This document shows, in pieces, positions 7,294-15,746 of a stretch of 64,000 nt of DNA. A program made the translations under genes and the position numbers. The stretch covers positions 310,001 to 374,000 of the forward strand of contig NZ_CP050902.1 in the NCBI RefSeq assembly GCF_012272695.1, read 5' to 3'. The stretch is from Nocardioides sp. JQ2195 (lineage in GTDB: Bacteria > Actinomycetota > Actinomycetes > Propionibacteriales > Nocardioidaceae). Below the pieces are notes generated by a model. That model was given only the letters and a program-made list of their open reading frames with translations, ran no database searches and was not told the DNA's origin. The first letter of the stretch is position 1. Each line of letters starts with the position of its first letter.

Positions 7294-10200
7294 TTGAGCA
7301 GCGTGGTGGGGGCAACGGGGGCGATGCAGCGCTTACGTGCTCTCTGGCCGTCTCTCTGGCCGTCCCAGCGAAGCCGCACCCTGGTCGCGTTCTCGTCCTT
7401 GACGATCGTGCTGACCACGCTGGCCCTGTTCCACGACGGCACGGAGGTCGCTGACCTCGAGCTCAACGACGGTGGCGTGTGGGTGACCAACGAGAACCTG
7501 AACGGGCTCCAGGTCGCGGCCCACCTGAACTACCCGTCGCGACAGCTCGACGCCAACACGGCCTCGATCCCCGGCGCCGGCTTCGACCTGTCCCAGGAGG
7601 CCAACTCGGTGGTGCTCGCCACGGGGGCCACCCAGCTCCGTGCCGTCGACACGGCCACGTGGCAGGCCGACCCCACGCCGGCAACCCTGCCCGCCAGTGC
7701 GCACTCCAGCCAGGGCAGCGACGTCGTGGCCATCGCCGACCCCAATGCGGGCAAGGTGTGGGCAGTCTCGGCCACCGAGGTGGCCGGCTTCGATCCCGAG
7801 TCCGTCGAGCCGGTGATGGAGAACGCCCGAGGTGTCCGCGTGGTCACCGGCAAGGACGACGTGATCCACACCGTCCGACCCGACGGCGAGCTGCGCGACC
7901 TGCGTCGGGACTCCGACTCCTGGGTGGTCGAGGACGTCGGGTCCGTGCCCGGAATCTCCGACCTTGAGCTCCAGGACCTCCAGCTCAGCGCGGTCGGCGG
8001 GACCGGGGTCGTGCTCAACCCCGACGCCGGGTGGCTTGCCTGGCCGGGGGAGAGGGTCGACCTCGACGATGCCTCGACGCTGCGCCTCCAGCAGCCCGGC
8101 GACGACACCGGTCGGATCGCCCTCGGCGGCCCCTCCGGGCTGGTCCAGGTCTCGCTCGAGGACGACTCGGTGGAGACCCTTCCGGCTCCCGACGGCGGTA
8201 CGCCGATCCCTCCGGTCACCGTGGGCGCGTGCGTGTACGCCGCGTGGACCGGCACCGGCGCCTACCTGCGGGACTGCACGTCCGGCGCCGATGACGTCGA
8301 CGTCGCGACGTACCCGCAGCTGCGCACCAGCCGGGAGCTGGTGTTCCGCACCAACCGCGACGTGGTCGTGCTCAACGACCCGACCAACGGCGACGTCTTC
8401 CTGGTCAACGAGAACATGCAGGAGATCTCCGACTGGCAGACCGTGCTGGCCAACCTCAACCAGGACGAGAACGACAAGCAGGACAAGACCATCGCCGTCT
8501 CCGAGCGCTCGGAGAAGAACACGCCGCCGGAGCCACGCGACGACGAGTTCGGCGTACGCCCCGGACAGTCGGTCACCCTGCCGGTCCTGGGCAACGACCG
8601 TGACGCCGACGGCGACATCCTCGTCGCCGACCTCGACGAGCGCCAGGTCGCCGGGGTCGGCACCCTCGAGCCGGTCCGTGACGGCCGGGCGGTCCGGATC
8701 AGCGTCGATGCCGATGCGTCGCCAGGCCGTGTCGCCGACTTCACCTACACCGCGAACGACGGCCGCGAGAACGGCACCGCGGATGCGTCGGTGGCGCTCA
8801 CCGTGCGCGGCGAGGCCCAGAACGCCCACCCCGAGCTCCTCGTCGCGGAGCGACCCAGCCAGCTGAAGATCCGTTCCCGCGGATCGGGCGAGCACCACAT
8901 CCTGCAGGAGTGGGTCGACCCGGACGGTGACCCGTTCTGGGTCTCGAAGGTCGAGTTCCCCGAGGGGCTCTCGGGCACCTACCGCCCCGACGGCCTGATC
9001 AAGGTCCGTGACGACGGACGCTCCGGTCTTCCGCGCGAAAGGGTCGTCGAGGTCACCCTCACCGACGGGAGGCTCAACGGCAGCCACACCGTCGACCTCA
9101 CGGTCACCGTCCTGCCGGTCGACGGCAGGGCCAAGCCGATCGCCAACGCCGACTACGTGACGACGCTGGCGACCGGCGACTCCGCTGGCTCGGCCGAGGG
9201 GAGCTCGGTGACGGTGCGGCCCCTGGCCAACGACGTCGACCCCAACGGCGACGAGCTCTTCTTCTCGCTCTCCGGGCGTACGCCGGAAGGCCTGCGGGTC
9301 GAGCAGGGGGAGGACGACAGCCTGACGATCACCGGCACGGACCCGGGCAGCACCGCCTACCTCGAGTACACCGTCACCGACGGTCGGGAGAGCGCGACCA
9401 GCGTCGTCCGGGTGGACACGATCGCGCCCGAGGTGGCCCAGCCGGTGCCCGACGACGACCTGGCCGTGCTGCCACCCGGCGGAGAGGCGCTGGTCGACGT
9501 GCTCTCCAACGACACCGACCCGCTCGGCGGCGTCCTGGTCGTCGAGTCCGTCAACGTGGGCCAGTCCACCGAGGTCACCGCCGAGGTGGTCGACCACGAG
9601 TCGATCAAGCTCTCCGACGTGAGCCTGAAGGAGGGCCAACCGGTCACCATCACCTACGACGTCGGCAACGGCTCCATGAGCGGCACCGGCACCGTGACCG
9701 TCGTGCTCGACCCGGCGCGCACCCCCGAGGCACCGGTCGCGGCCGACGACGCGGCGGTCGTGCGCAGCGGTGACGTCGTGACCGCGAACGTGCTGGACAA
9801 CGACCTGTCACCGACGGACCTGCCGCTGACCGTCCTGCCGCTCGCCGACGACGCGATCACCTCCGGCGCCGACCTCGGCCAGGCCTGGGTCTCGGAGAAC
9901 AAGGTCCGGTTCCGGGCCACGGGCGAGTCCGGCACGGCCCGGGTGCAGTACACCGTCCGCGACACCGAGCAACGCACGCACAGTGCCACCGTCGAGGTCA
10001 CCATCACGCCCACCAGCGGCGCCAACGCGGCCCCGCGTCCCGAGCCGATGACCGGACGACTGGTGCAGGGCGGGGACGTGGTGCTCCCGGTGCCCCTCGA
10101 AGGCGTCGATCCTGACGGTGACTCGGTCTCCCTGGTCGGGCTCGACATCGAGAATGCGCCCGGCAAGGGAAGTGTCAGCTTCGACGGGAGCTCGATCACC

Positions 10201-13200
10201 TACACCGCGGCCGCAGGTGAGCAGAACCGCGGGACCGACACCTTCGCCTATGTCGTCGAGGACGAGTTCGGGCTCCGGAGCACGGGCGAGGTGCGCATCG
10301 GCATTGCCGCCGCGCCCGTCAACAACCTCCCGCCGATCGCGATCACCGACGAGCGCGACGTGCGTCCCGGCCGCGGACTCACCGTCCCGGTGACCGTCAA
10401 CGACATCGATCCCGAGGGCGGCGCGCTGACCATCCTCGACGACGTCGAGCAGGTGGACGGCCCGTCGGCACCGGCCGAGGTGGTCGACGGCCGGGTGCGG
10501 CTGACGACGCCCGACGACGAGGCCACCCTCACCTATCGCTACCGGATCAGGGACGACCTCGGTGCGGAGAGCACGTCGGACCTGGTCGTCAAGGTGCGCA
10601 AGGACGCCCCGGCACTCCCGCCGATCGCGCGCGACGACCGCATCCCGGTCGCGAACATCATCGGCAGGTCGAAGGTGACCGCCGACGTGCTGGCCAACGA
10701 CGAGGACCCCGACGGCTCCATCACCGAGCTCGCCCCGCAGGTTGCGGCCGGGCTGCGCGAGGACGGCGTCGAGGTGGCCGGCGGACAGCTGACGATTCCG
10801 GTCCGCCCGGAGCGGCAGCTCATCGTCTACCGACTCGTCGACCCGGACGGTGAGGTCGGCACGGCCGTCGTCGTGGTGCCGGGCAGCGACAGCGAGGCAG
10901 CCAAGCGTCCGGCGCTCAGGCCCGGGGTCGAGCTCCCGATCCCGATCGACGCCGGCGCCACCGGGGAGATCGACCTCGACGACTACGTCGTCGTCCGCGA
11001 CGGGCGCTCGCCGTCCCTGCCGTTCACCGAGAGCATCGTCCCGGGGCCGGGCCACGACGGATCCAAGCTCAAGGCCGACGACTCCGTGATCGCCTTCGGC
11101 GCCCGCAAGGGCTTCCACGGAGACACCTCGGTCTCGGCCGTGGTATCCGACGCAAACGGGTCGGACGACGCCTCGGCGCTGACGAGCACGCTGACCCTGC
11201 CGGTCTTCGTGAACGCGGACGGCAACACCCGACCCGAGCTCCGGGTCCCCGCGATCACGGTGGCACCGGGTGAGCCGTGGTCCGGCGACCTCGACCTGAT
11301 GGCCACCGACCCGGACCCGGGTGACCAGGGGAACCTGGCGTTCAGCACCGCCAAGGTCGACCCCGGCCTCGACGTGCGCGTCGACGACGGGTCCGAGCAG
11401 GTCACGGTCCAGCCCGATGGTGGGACCAGGCCCGGCCAGTACCAGTTCGACCTGGTGGTCAGCGACGGACGCACCGCCGCCGTCAGCCGAACCGCCAACG
11501 TCACCGTGGTGGAGTCCACCCGTGACCCGCTCACGGTGCGTGACGCGCAGCTGACGGCGGACTCCGGTGAACCGATCACGATCGACCTCGCCGACTACGT
11601 GACCAACAACCCGTTCGAGGCAGAGGGCGACCCGGTCGAGCTGGTCAGCGGCCCGACCGTGGTCGCCGGCCAGACCGACGCCGTCGACTCGAGTGGGCTC
11701 GAGGTGACCGTCACCCCTGCGCGTGACTTCCACGGCACCGTGCTGATGACCTACGTCCTCGGCGATGCCACCGGCCTGGCCGAGCGCGAGGTGCAGGGCA
11801 GGATCACGCTCGACGTCCGCGGACTGCCGTCGGCGCCGACCACGATCACTGCGGACGCCGGCAACGGACAGGTCGAGGTCGACTGGAGCGGTGCCGCGCC
11901 GAACGGCGCACCGATGACCGGCTACCGCCTGACGTGGAAGAGCACCGGCGGCGACAGCGGGCAGGCACGGATCAACGGCCCCCAGACCACGCACACCGTC
12001 ACCGGGTTGACCAACGGCGACGCCCACCAGTTCCAGGTCCACGCCATCAACGAGGTCGGTGAGTCGCCCTCGGCATCACCGTGGTCACGCACGGTGACGC
12101 CCGACTACGTGCCGGCCACCCCGGCGAACCTCGCGGTCTCCTTCGACGACCAGCAGCTGCACACCTCGTGGTCGATGCCCACCTACGAGGGCAGCGCCGT
12201 GAAGCGCTTCGAGGTGTCCTACAACGGGCGCATCATCGATGCCGGCACCGATCTGGTCGAGACGTTGGCCGGGCTCACCAACGGGACGTCGTACCGGATC
12301 AAGGTGCGCGCGATCAACGACGCCGAGGCCGATCCGCACGGCACCCCCGGCGCCAGCGGCTGGTCTGCCGAGGTCACCGAGCACCCGAACGCAGAGCCCA
12401 CGGTGAGCGCGGTGTCGATCGTCGCCGACGCCCCCGACGACGACCCGTCGGCGGAGATCTCGTGGACGCCCCAGGCCAACGGGCACCCGGTTGCCGACTT
12501 CCAGGTCCGTCGGGTGGGTGGCAAGGTCGTCGCCTGTGCGGGCCCGTCCACCGGCAACGGATGCCGGGTGAGCCTGGCCGGCGGCGGCCGGGACCAGCAG
12601 TTCCAGGTGCGCCTGCTGAACCGCGCCAACCCCGACCGCAAGCTCGGCATCGACGGCTGGGGCGAATGGTCGGAGGCGACCACGCGCGTGACCGGAGCCA
12701 CCACCCCCGACGCCGTGCAGGACCTCCAGGCCCGCCCGACCGGCACCTCCGGCCAGGCGAAGGTGAGCTTCAGCTACTCCACGGCCAACATGAACAACGC
12801 AGACTCGGTCGAGTTCTACAGCAGCGAGACCGGCACCACCCCGATCGCGCGTGGGCCCGGGGCGCACTCGTTCACCGTCTCGGGGCTGGCCAACGGCACC
12901 GGGAACACGATCGAGGTGTGGGCCCGGGGCTCTGCCAACACGACGGCCGGCGGCGGCTCCGCGGACAGCGCACGACGCGAGGACTCGGTCAACACCTTCG
13001 GTCCGTGCACGGTCGACGTCTCGAACGCACGATCCGGCTACCGCAGTGTCACCTTCGACTGGCGGGTCACCTCGAACGGCCGGACCTGCGCCTGGAGCGG
13101 AACCGGCGGATTCCCCAGTGGGTCGGGCGGCAGCAGGTCGGGGTCGCACAAGGTGACCACCAGTGGCGACGGGCAGTCGGCGACGCTGACCGTCAACGTC

Positions 13201-13584
13201 ACCACCCGGACCGGGTCGGGCGACCCGTCCGTCCCGGGTCGCAGCGACTCGGCCAGCGGGACGTCCTACCGACTCCGCTCGACCTTCTACAACGCCGGGA
13301 CCGCCCCGGCTCCCAGCGGCAACTGCCTGGTCGACTGCTACTGGATCGGCGTCGAGGCCTTCGAGGCCGAGCCCGGCTCGACCGTGTGGTGCCCGATCAC
13401 CTACGAGGGCCAGCACGACAACGGAGTGACGCACTGGCACGAGAGCGCGGGCGTGGCTGACTCGTCCGGGCACCTCAAGAGCCGGCTCAAGGGACGCAAC
13501 GGGCTCGACGGCGCCCCGGCGAACCTGGAGTTCAACGGCCCCGGGGAGCAACCGCCCAACATCTGCCGGCAGAACCGGCCCTGA
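7294..13584 (+). CDS. giant exported Ig-like/cadherin-like and FN3 repeat protein
   Basis: A 2096-residue protein and the first gene of a seven-gene operon. A short cytoplasmic N-terminus is followed by one membrane helix (about 29-46). The outside part starts with a beta-rich region to about residue 400 that may be a propeller. About nine cadherin-like/Ig-like repeats follow (about 409-1500), each with a motif such as NDVDPNGDE or NDEDPDGS, and then about four fibronectin type III domains from about 1510. The C-terminus (about 1900-2096) is Cys-rich. There is no LPXTG motif, so the N-terminal helix is the anchor. The start codon is uncertain: TTG 7294 with GGGGG upstream, GTG 7303/7306 or ATG 7324. 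In the bifidobacterial PFNA cluster an FN3 protein holds the equivalent place. Its ligand is unknown. Confidence 0.85.
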   Translation: MSSVVGATGAMQRLRALWPSLWPSQRSRTLVAFSSLTIVLTTLALFHDGTEVADLELNDGGVWVTNENLNGLQVAAHLNYPSRQLDANTASIPGAGFDLSQEANSVVLATGATQLRAVDTATWQADPTPATLPASAHSSQGSDVVAIADPNAGKVWAVSATEVAGFDPESVEPVMENARGVRVVTGKDDVIHTVRPDGELRDLRRDSDSWVVEDVGSVPGISDLELQDLQLSAVGGTGVVLNPDAGWLAWPGERVDLDDASTLRLQQPGDDTGRIALGGPSGLVQVSLEDDSVETLPAPDGGTPIPPVTVGACVYAAWTGTGAYLRDCTSGADDVDVATYPQLRTSRELVFRTNRDVVVLNDPTNGDVFLVNENMQEISDWQTVLANLNQDENDKQDKTIAVSERSEKNTPPEPRDDEFGVRPGQSVTLPVLGNDRDADGDILVADLDERQVAGVGTLEPVRDGRAVRISVDADASPGRVADFTYTANDGRENGTADASVALTVRGEAQNAHPELLVAERPSQLKIRSRGSGEHHILQEWVDPDGDPFWVSKVEFPEGLSGTYRPDGLIKVRDDGRSGLPRERVVEVTLTDGRLNGSHTVDLTVTVLPVDGRAKPIANADYVTTLATGDSAGSAEGSSVTVRPLANDVDPNGDELFFSLSGRTPEGLRVEQGEDDSLTITGTDPGSTAYLEYTVTDGRESATSVVRVDTIAPEVAQPVPDDDLAVLPPGGEALVDVLSNDTDPLGGVLVVESVNVGQSTEVTAEVVDHESIKLSDVSLKEGQPVTITYDVGNGSMSGTGTVTVVLDPARTPEAPVAADDAAVVRSGDVVTANVLDNDLSPTDLPLTVLPLADDAITSGADLGQAWVSENKVRFRATGESGTARVQYTVRDTEQRTHSATVEVTITPTSGANAAPRPEPMTGRLVQGGDVVLPVPLEGVDPDGDSVSLVGLDIENAPGKGSVSFDGSSITYTAAAGEQNRGTDTFAYVVEDEFGLRSTGEVRIGIAAAPVNNLPPIAITDERDVRPGRGLTVPVTVNDIDPEGGALTILDDVEQVDGPSAPAEVVDGRVRLTTPDDEATLTYRYRIRDDLGAESTSDLVVKVRKDAPALPPIARDDRIPVANIIGRSKVTADVLANDEDPDGSITELAPQVAAGLREDGVEVAGGQLTIPVRPERQLIVYRLVDPDGEVGTAVVVVPGSDSEAAKRPALRPGVELPIPIDAGATGEIDLDDYVVVRDGRSPSLPFTESIVPGPGHDGSKLKADDSVIAFGARKGFHGDTSVSAVVSDANGSDDASALTSTLTLPVFVNADGNTRPELRVPAITVAPGEPWSGDLDLMATDPDPGDQGNLAFSTAKVDPGLDVRVDDGSEQVTVQPDGGTRPGQYQFDLVVSDGRTAAVSRTANVTVVESTRDPLTVRDAQLTADSGEPITIDLADYVTNNPFEAEGDPVELVSGPTVVAGQTDAVDSSGLEVTVTPARDFHGTVLMTYVLGDATGLAEREVQGRITLDVRGLPSAPTTITADAGNGQVEVDWSGAAPNGAPMTGYRLTWKSTGGDSGQARINGPQTTHTVTGLTNGDAHQFQVHAINEVGESPSASPWSRTVTPDYVPATPANLAVSFDDQQLHTSWSMPTYEGSAVKRFEVSYNGRIIDAGTDLVETLAGLTNGTSYRIKVRAINDAEADPHGTPGASGWSAEVTEHPNAEPTVSAVSIVADAPDDDPSAEISWTPQANGHPVADFQVRRVGGKVVACAGPSTGNGCRVSLAGGGRDQQFQVRLLNRANPDRKLGIDGWGEWSEATTRVTGATTPDAVQDLQARPTGTSGQAKVSFSYSTANMNNADSVEFYSSETGTTPIARGPGAHSFTVSGLANGTGNTIEVWARGSANTTAGGGSADSARREDSVNTFGPCTVDVSNARSGYRSVTFDWRVTSNGRTCAWSGTGGFPSGSGGSRSGSHKVTTSGDGQSATLTVNVTTRTGSGDPSVPGRSDSASGTSYRLRSTFYNAGTAPAPSGNCLVDCYWIGVEAFEAEPGSTVWCPITYEGQHDNGVTHWHESAGVADSSGHLKSRLKGRNGLDGAPANLEFNGPGEQPPNICRQNRP

Positions 13585-13610
13585 CCCACCCGACCTCGAG
13601 GAGCTCGACC

Positions 13611-14585
13611 ATGCCCATGACCGCCGAGAACGCGGACTGGTTCCAGCAGACCTTCACCCAGCTGACCGACAACATCGGCCGGGCACTGCTGGGCAAGACC
13701 GAGGTGATCCGGTTGGCGCTGGTGACGATGCTGGCCGAGGGGCACCTGTTGCTGGAGGACGCGCCGGGAACCGGCAAGACGGCCCTCGCCCGCGCGATCG
13801 CGGCCACCGTGCAGGGGAGCAACAGCCGGATCCAGTTCACCCCCGACCTGCTCCCGTCCGACATCACCGGCGTGACGATGTATGACCAGCGGACCAGCAC
13901 CTGGGAGTTCCACAAGGGGCCCGTCTTCGCCTCGATCGTGCTGGCGGACGAGATCAACCGCGCCTCCCCCAAGACCCAGTCGGCGCTGCTCGAGGTGATG
14001 GAGGAGGGCCGGATCACCGTGGACGGGGTACGCCACGACGTGGGCCGTCCCTTCATGGTGGTCGCCACGCAGAACCCGGTGGAGCAGGCCGGGACCTACC
14101 GGCTGCCCGAGGCGCAGCTCGACCGCTTCCTGATGAAGACGTCCGTGGGCTACCCGGACCGTGAGGCCGCGCGCGAGATCCTCAGCGGATCGGCCCACCC
14201 CGACCGCACCCAGGCCCTGTCACCCGTCATCTCGGCCGAGGCGGTCGCGCAGATGATCGACCTGGTCCGCGAGAACCACGTCGACCACTCGATCATCGAC
14301 TACGTCCACTCGCTCACCGAGGCGACCCGTGACGACCGCGACACCGCCCTGGGTGTCTCGACCCGCGGCGCCATCGCCCTGGTCCGTGCCGTGCGGGTCT
14401 TCGCGGCAGCGCACGGTCGCAACTACGCCACCCCCGACGACGTCAAGGCGTTGATCGGCCCGGTCTGGTGCCACCGACTGATCCTCACCCCCGAAGCCGA
14501 CTTCGCCGGCACCACGCCGGAGGCGGTCATCGGACGCGCCCTCGCGACCGTCCCCGCGCCGCAACTGCGCGGGGTGGGTGCCTGA
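13611..14585 (+). CDS. MoxR-family AAA+ ATPase
   Basis: A 324-residue AAA+ ATPase. MoxR proteins form rings that act as chaperones, often inserting metal cofactors or assembling partner proteins, and are nearly always encoded next to a DUF58 protein, as here. Walker A is GTGKT at 53-57 and Walker B ends LADEIN at about 111-116; the sensor region VVATQNPVEQAGTY follows. The ATG at 13611 has GAGGAG eight nt upstream; ATG 13617 is possible. It starts 26 bp after the giant protein and ends 3 bp before the DUF58 gene. The likely job, inferred from context, is maturing the exported giant protein or the transglutaminase-fold protein. Confidence 0.93.
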   Translation: MPMTAENADWFQQTFTQLTDNIGRALLGKTEVIRLALVTMLAEGHLLLEDAPGTGKTALARAIAATVQGSNSRIQFTPDLLPSDITGVTMYDQRTSTWEFHKGPVFASIVLADEINRASPKTQSALLEVMEEGRITVDGVRHDVGRPFMVVATQNPVEQAGTYRLPEAQLDRFLMKTSVGYPDREAAREILSGSAHPDRTQALSPVISAEAVAQMIDLVRENHVDHSIIDYVHSLTEATRDDRDTALGVSTRGAIALVRAVRVFAAAHGRNYATPDDVKALIGPVWCHRLILTPEADFAGTTPEAVIGRALATVPAPQLRGVGA

Positions 14586-14588
14586 CCC

Positions 14589-15746
14589 GTGCTGGCATCG
14601 GCCAGCCGGTGGGTCTCGCCAGCAGGTTGGGTCGCCGTGGTCGGCGCTGTTCTCGGCGTGGTCCTGGGCCTCCCGCAGGGGTGGATGGAGCTGCGGGTGC
14701 TCGGGCTGGTCTGCCTGGCCCTGTTGGCGTTCGCGCTGGCGTGGGTGCTGGGCCGAACGATCTACGAGGTGGAGTTCGACCTGCACCGCCAGCGCGTCGT
14801 CGCGGGGGAGACCGCGAGCGGCCGGGTGCTGATCCGCAACCGCGGACGCCGGGCGCTCTTCCCGACCCGCATCGAGCTCAACGTGGGCCGCGGCCGGGCC
14901 CACTTCATGCTGCCCAGCCTGGCCACCGGCGACGAGCACGAGCAGCTCTTCGACGTGCCGACCCGGCGCCGTGGCGTGATCACCATCGGCCCGGTGGCCT
15001 CCGTGCGGACCGACCCGTTGGGGCTGCTCGGGCGCACGCAGCGTTGGGCCGACTCGGTGGACCTCTACGTCCACCCGGTCACGGTCGCACTGCTCAACGA
15101 CAGCACGGGATTCATCCGTGACATCGAGGGCGTGACCACGCAGGAGCTGTCGTCCAGTGACGTCTCGTTCCATGCCCTGCGGGAGTACCAACCCGGTGAC
15201 GACCGTCGGGCGATCCACTGGCGCACCACGGCCCGTGTCGGTCGTCTCATGGTGCGCCAGTTCGAGGAGACCCGCCGGGCCCACCTGTTGGTGGTGCTGC
15301 CCACCCACCCCGACGACTACGGGAGCGAGGCCGACCTGGAGGCGGCCATCTCGGTGGCTGCCTCACTGGGCCGTCACGCGTTCTCGCTCGAGAGGCAGGT
15401 CAGCATCCACACCTCCAGCGGGCTGGTCCCGACCGCGAGCGGTCCCCTGATGCTCGACCGGCTGGCCGAGCTCGAGCCGGCCACGCAGCAGGTCTCCCTG
15501 CGTGACCTGGCCGCCAAGGCGATCCGCGCGGTGCCGCAGGCCTCGGTGGTCACCCTGCTCGCCGGTGGCCCGGCCGAGCCTCTCGACCTGCGCGCGGCGC
15601 ACAAGGCGTTGCCCCTGTCGGTGTCGTCGTTCGCGGTGCGCTGCGCCGGCGGGACGGAGCCGACCCAGCGCCGCATCGGTGACCTCACGCTGCTCGACGT
15701 ACCCGACGTGCAGGCGTTGCCCCGAGCGATCAGGAGCCTGCGATGA
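14589..15746 (+). CDS. DUF58 membrane protein, MoxR partner
   Basis: A 385-residue protein with two membrane helices near the N-terminus (about 8-50) and a long soluble part holding the DUF58 signature, REYQPGDDRRAIHWR at about residue 198, followed by a VWA-like fold. DUF58 proteins are thought to be membrane adaptors for MoxR ATPases; that comes from gene association rather than proven chemistry. It starts at GTG 14589, 3 bp after moxR, and its TGA overlaps the next ATG by 4 bp (ATGA), so translation is probably coupled through the operon. Confidence 0.9.
   Translation: MLASASRWVSPAGWVAVVGAVLGVVLGLPQGWMELRVLGLVCLALLAFALAWVLGRTIYEVEFDLHRQRVVAGETASGRVLIRNRGRRALFPTRIELNVGRGRAHFMLPSLATGDEHEQLFDVPTRRRGVITIGPVASVRTDPLGLLGRTQRWADSVDLYVHPVTVALLNDSTGFIRDIEGVTTQELSSSDVSFHALREYQPGDDRRAIHWRTTARVGRLMVRQFEETRRAHLLVVLPTHPDDYGSEADLEAAISVAASLGRHAFSLERQVSIHTSSGLVPTASGPLMLDRLAELEPATQQVSLRDLAAKAIRAVPQASVVTLLAGGPAEPLDLRAAHKALPLSVSSFAVRCAGGTEPTQRRIGDLTLLDVPDVQALPRAIRSLR

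Noticed and set aside
9808..12042. A 744-codon open frame on the minus strand inside the giant surface-protein gene, and similar long antisense frames elsewhere
   Set aside because: High GC leaves few stop codons on the antisense strand. Composition is Arg/Gly/Asp/Val-biased, with no family motifs or start signals; the sense frame has clear domains.
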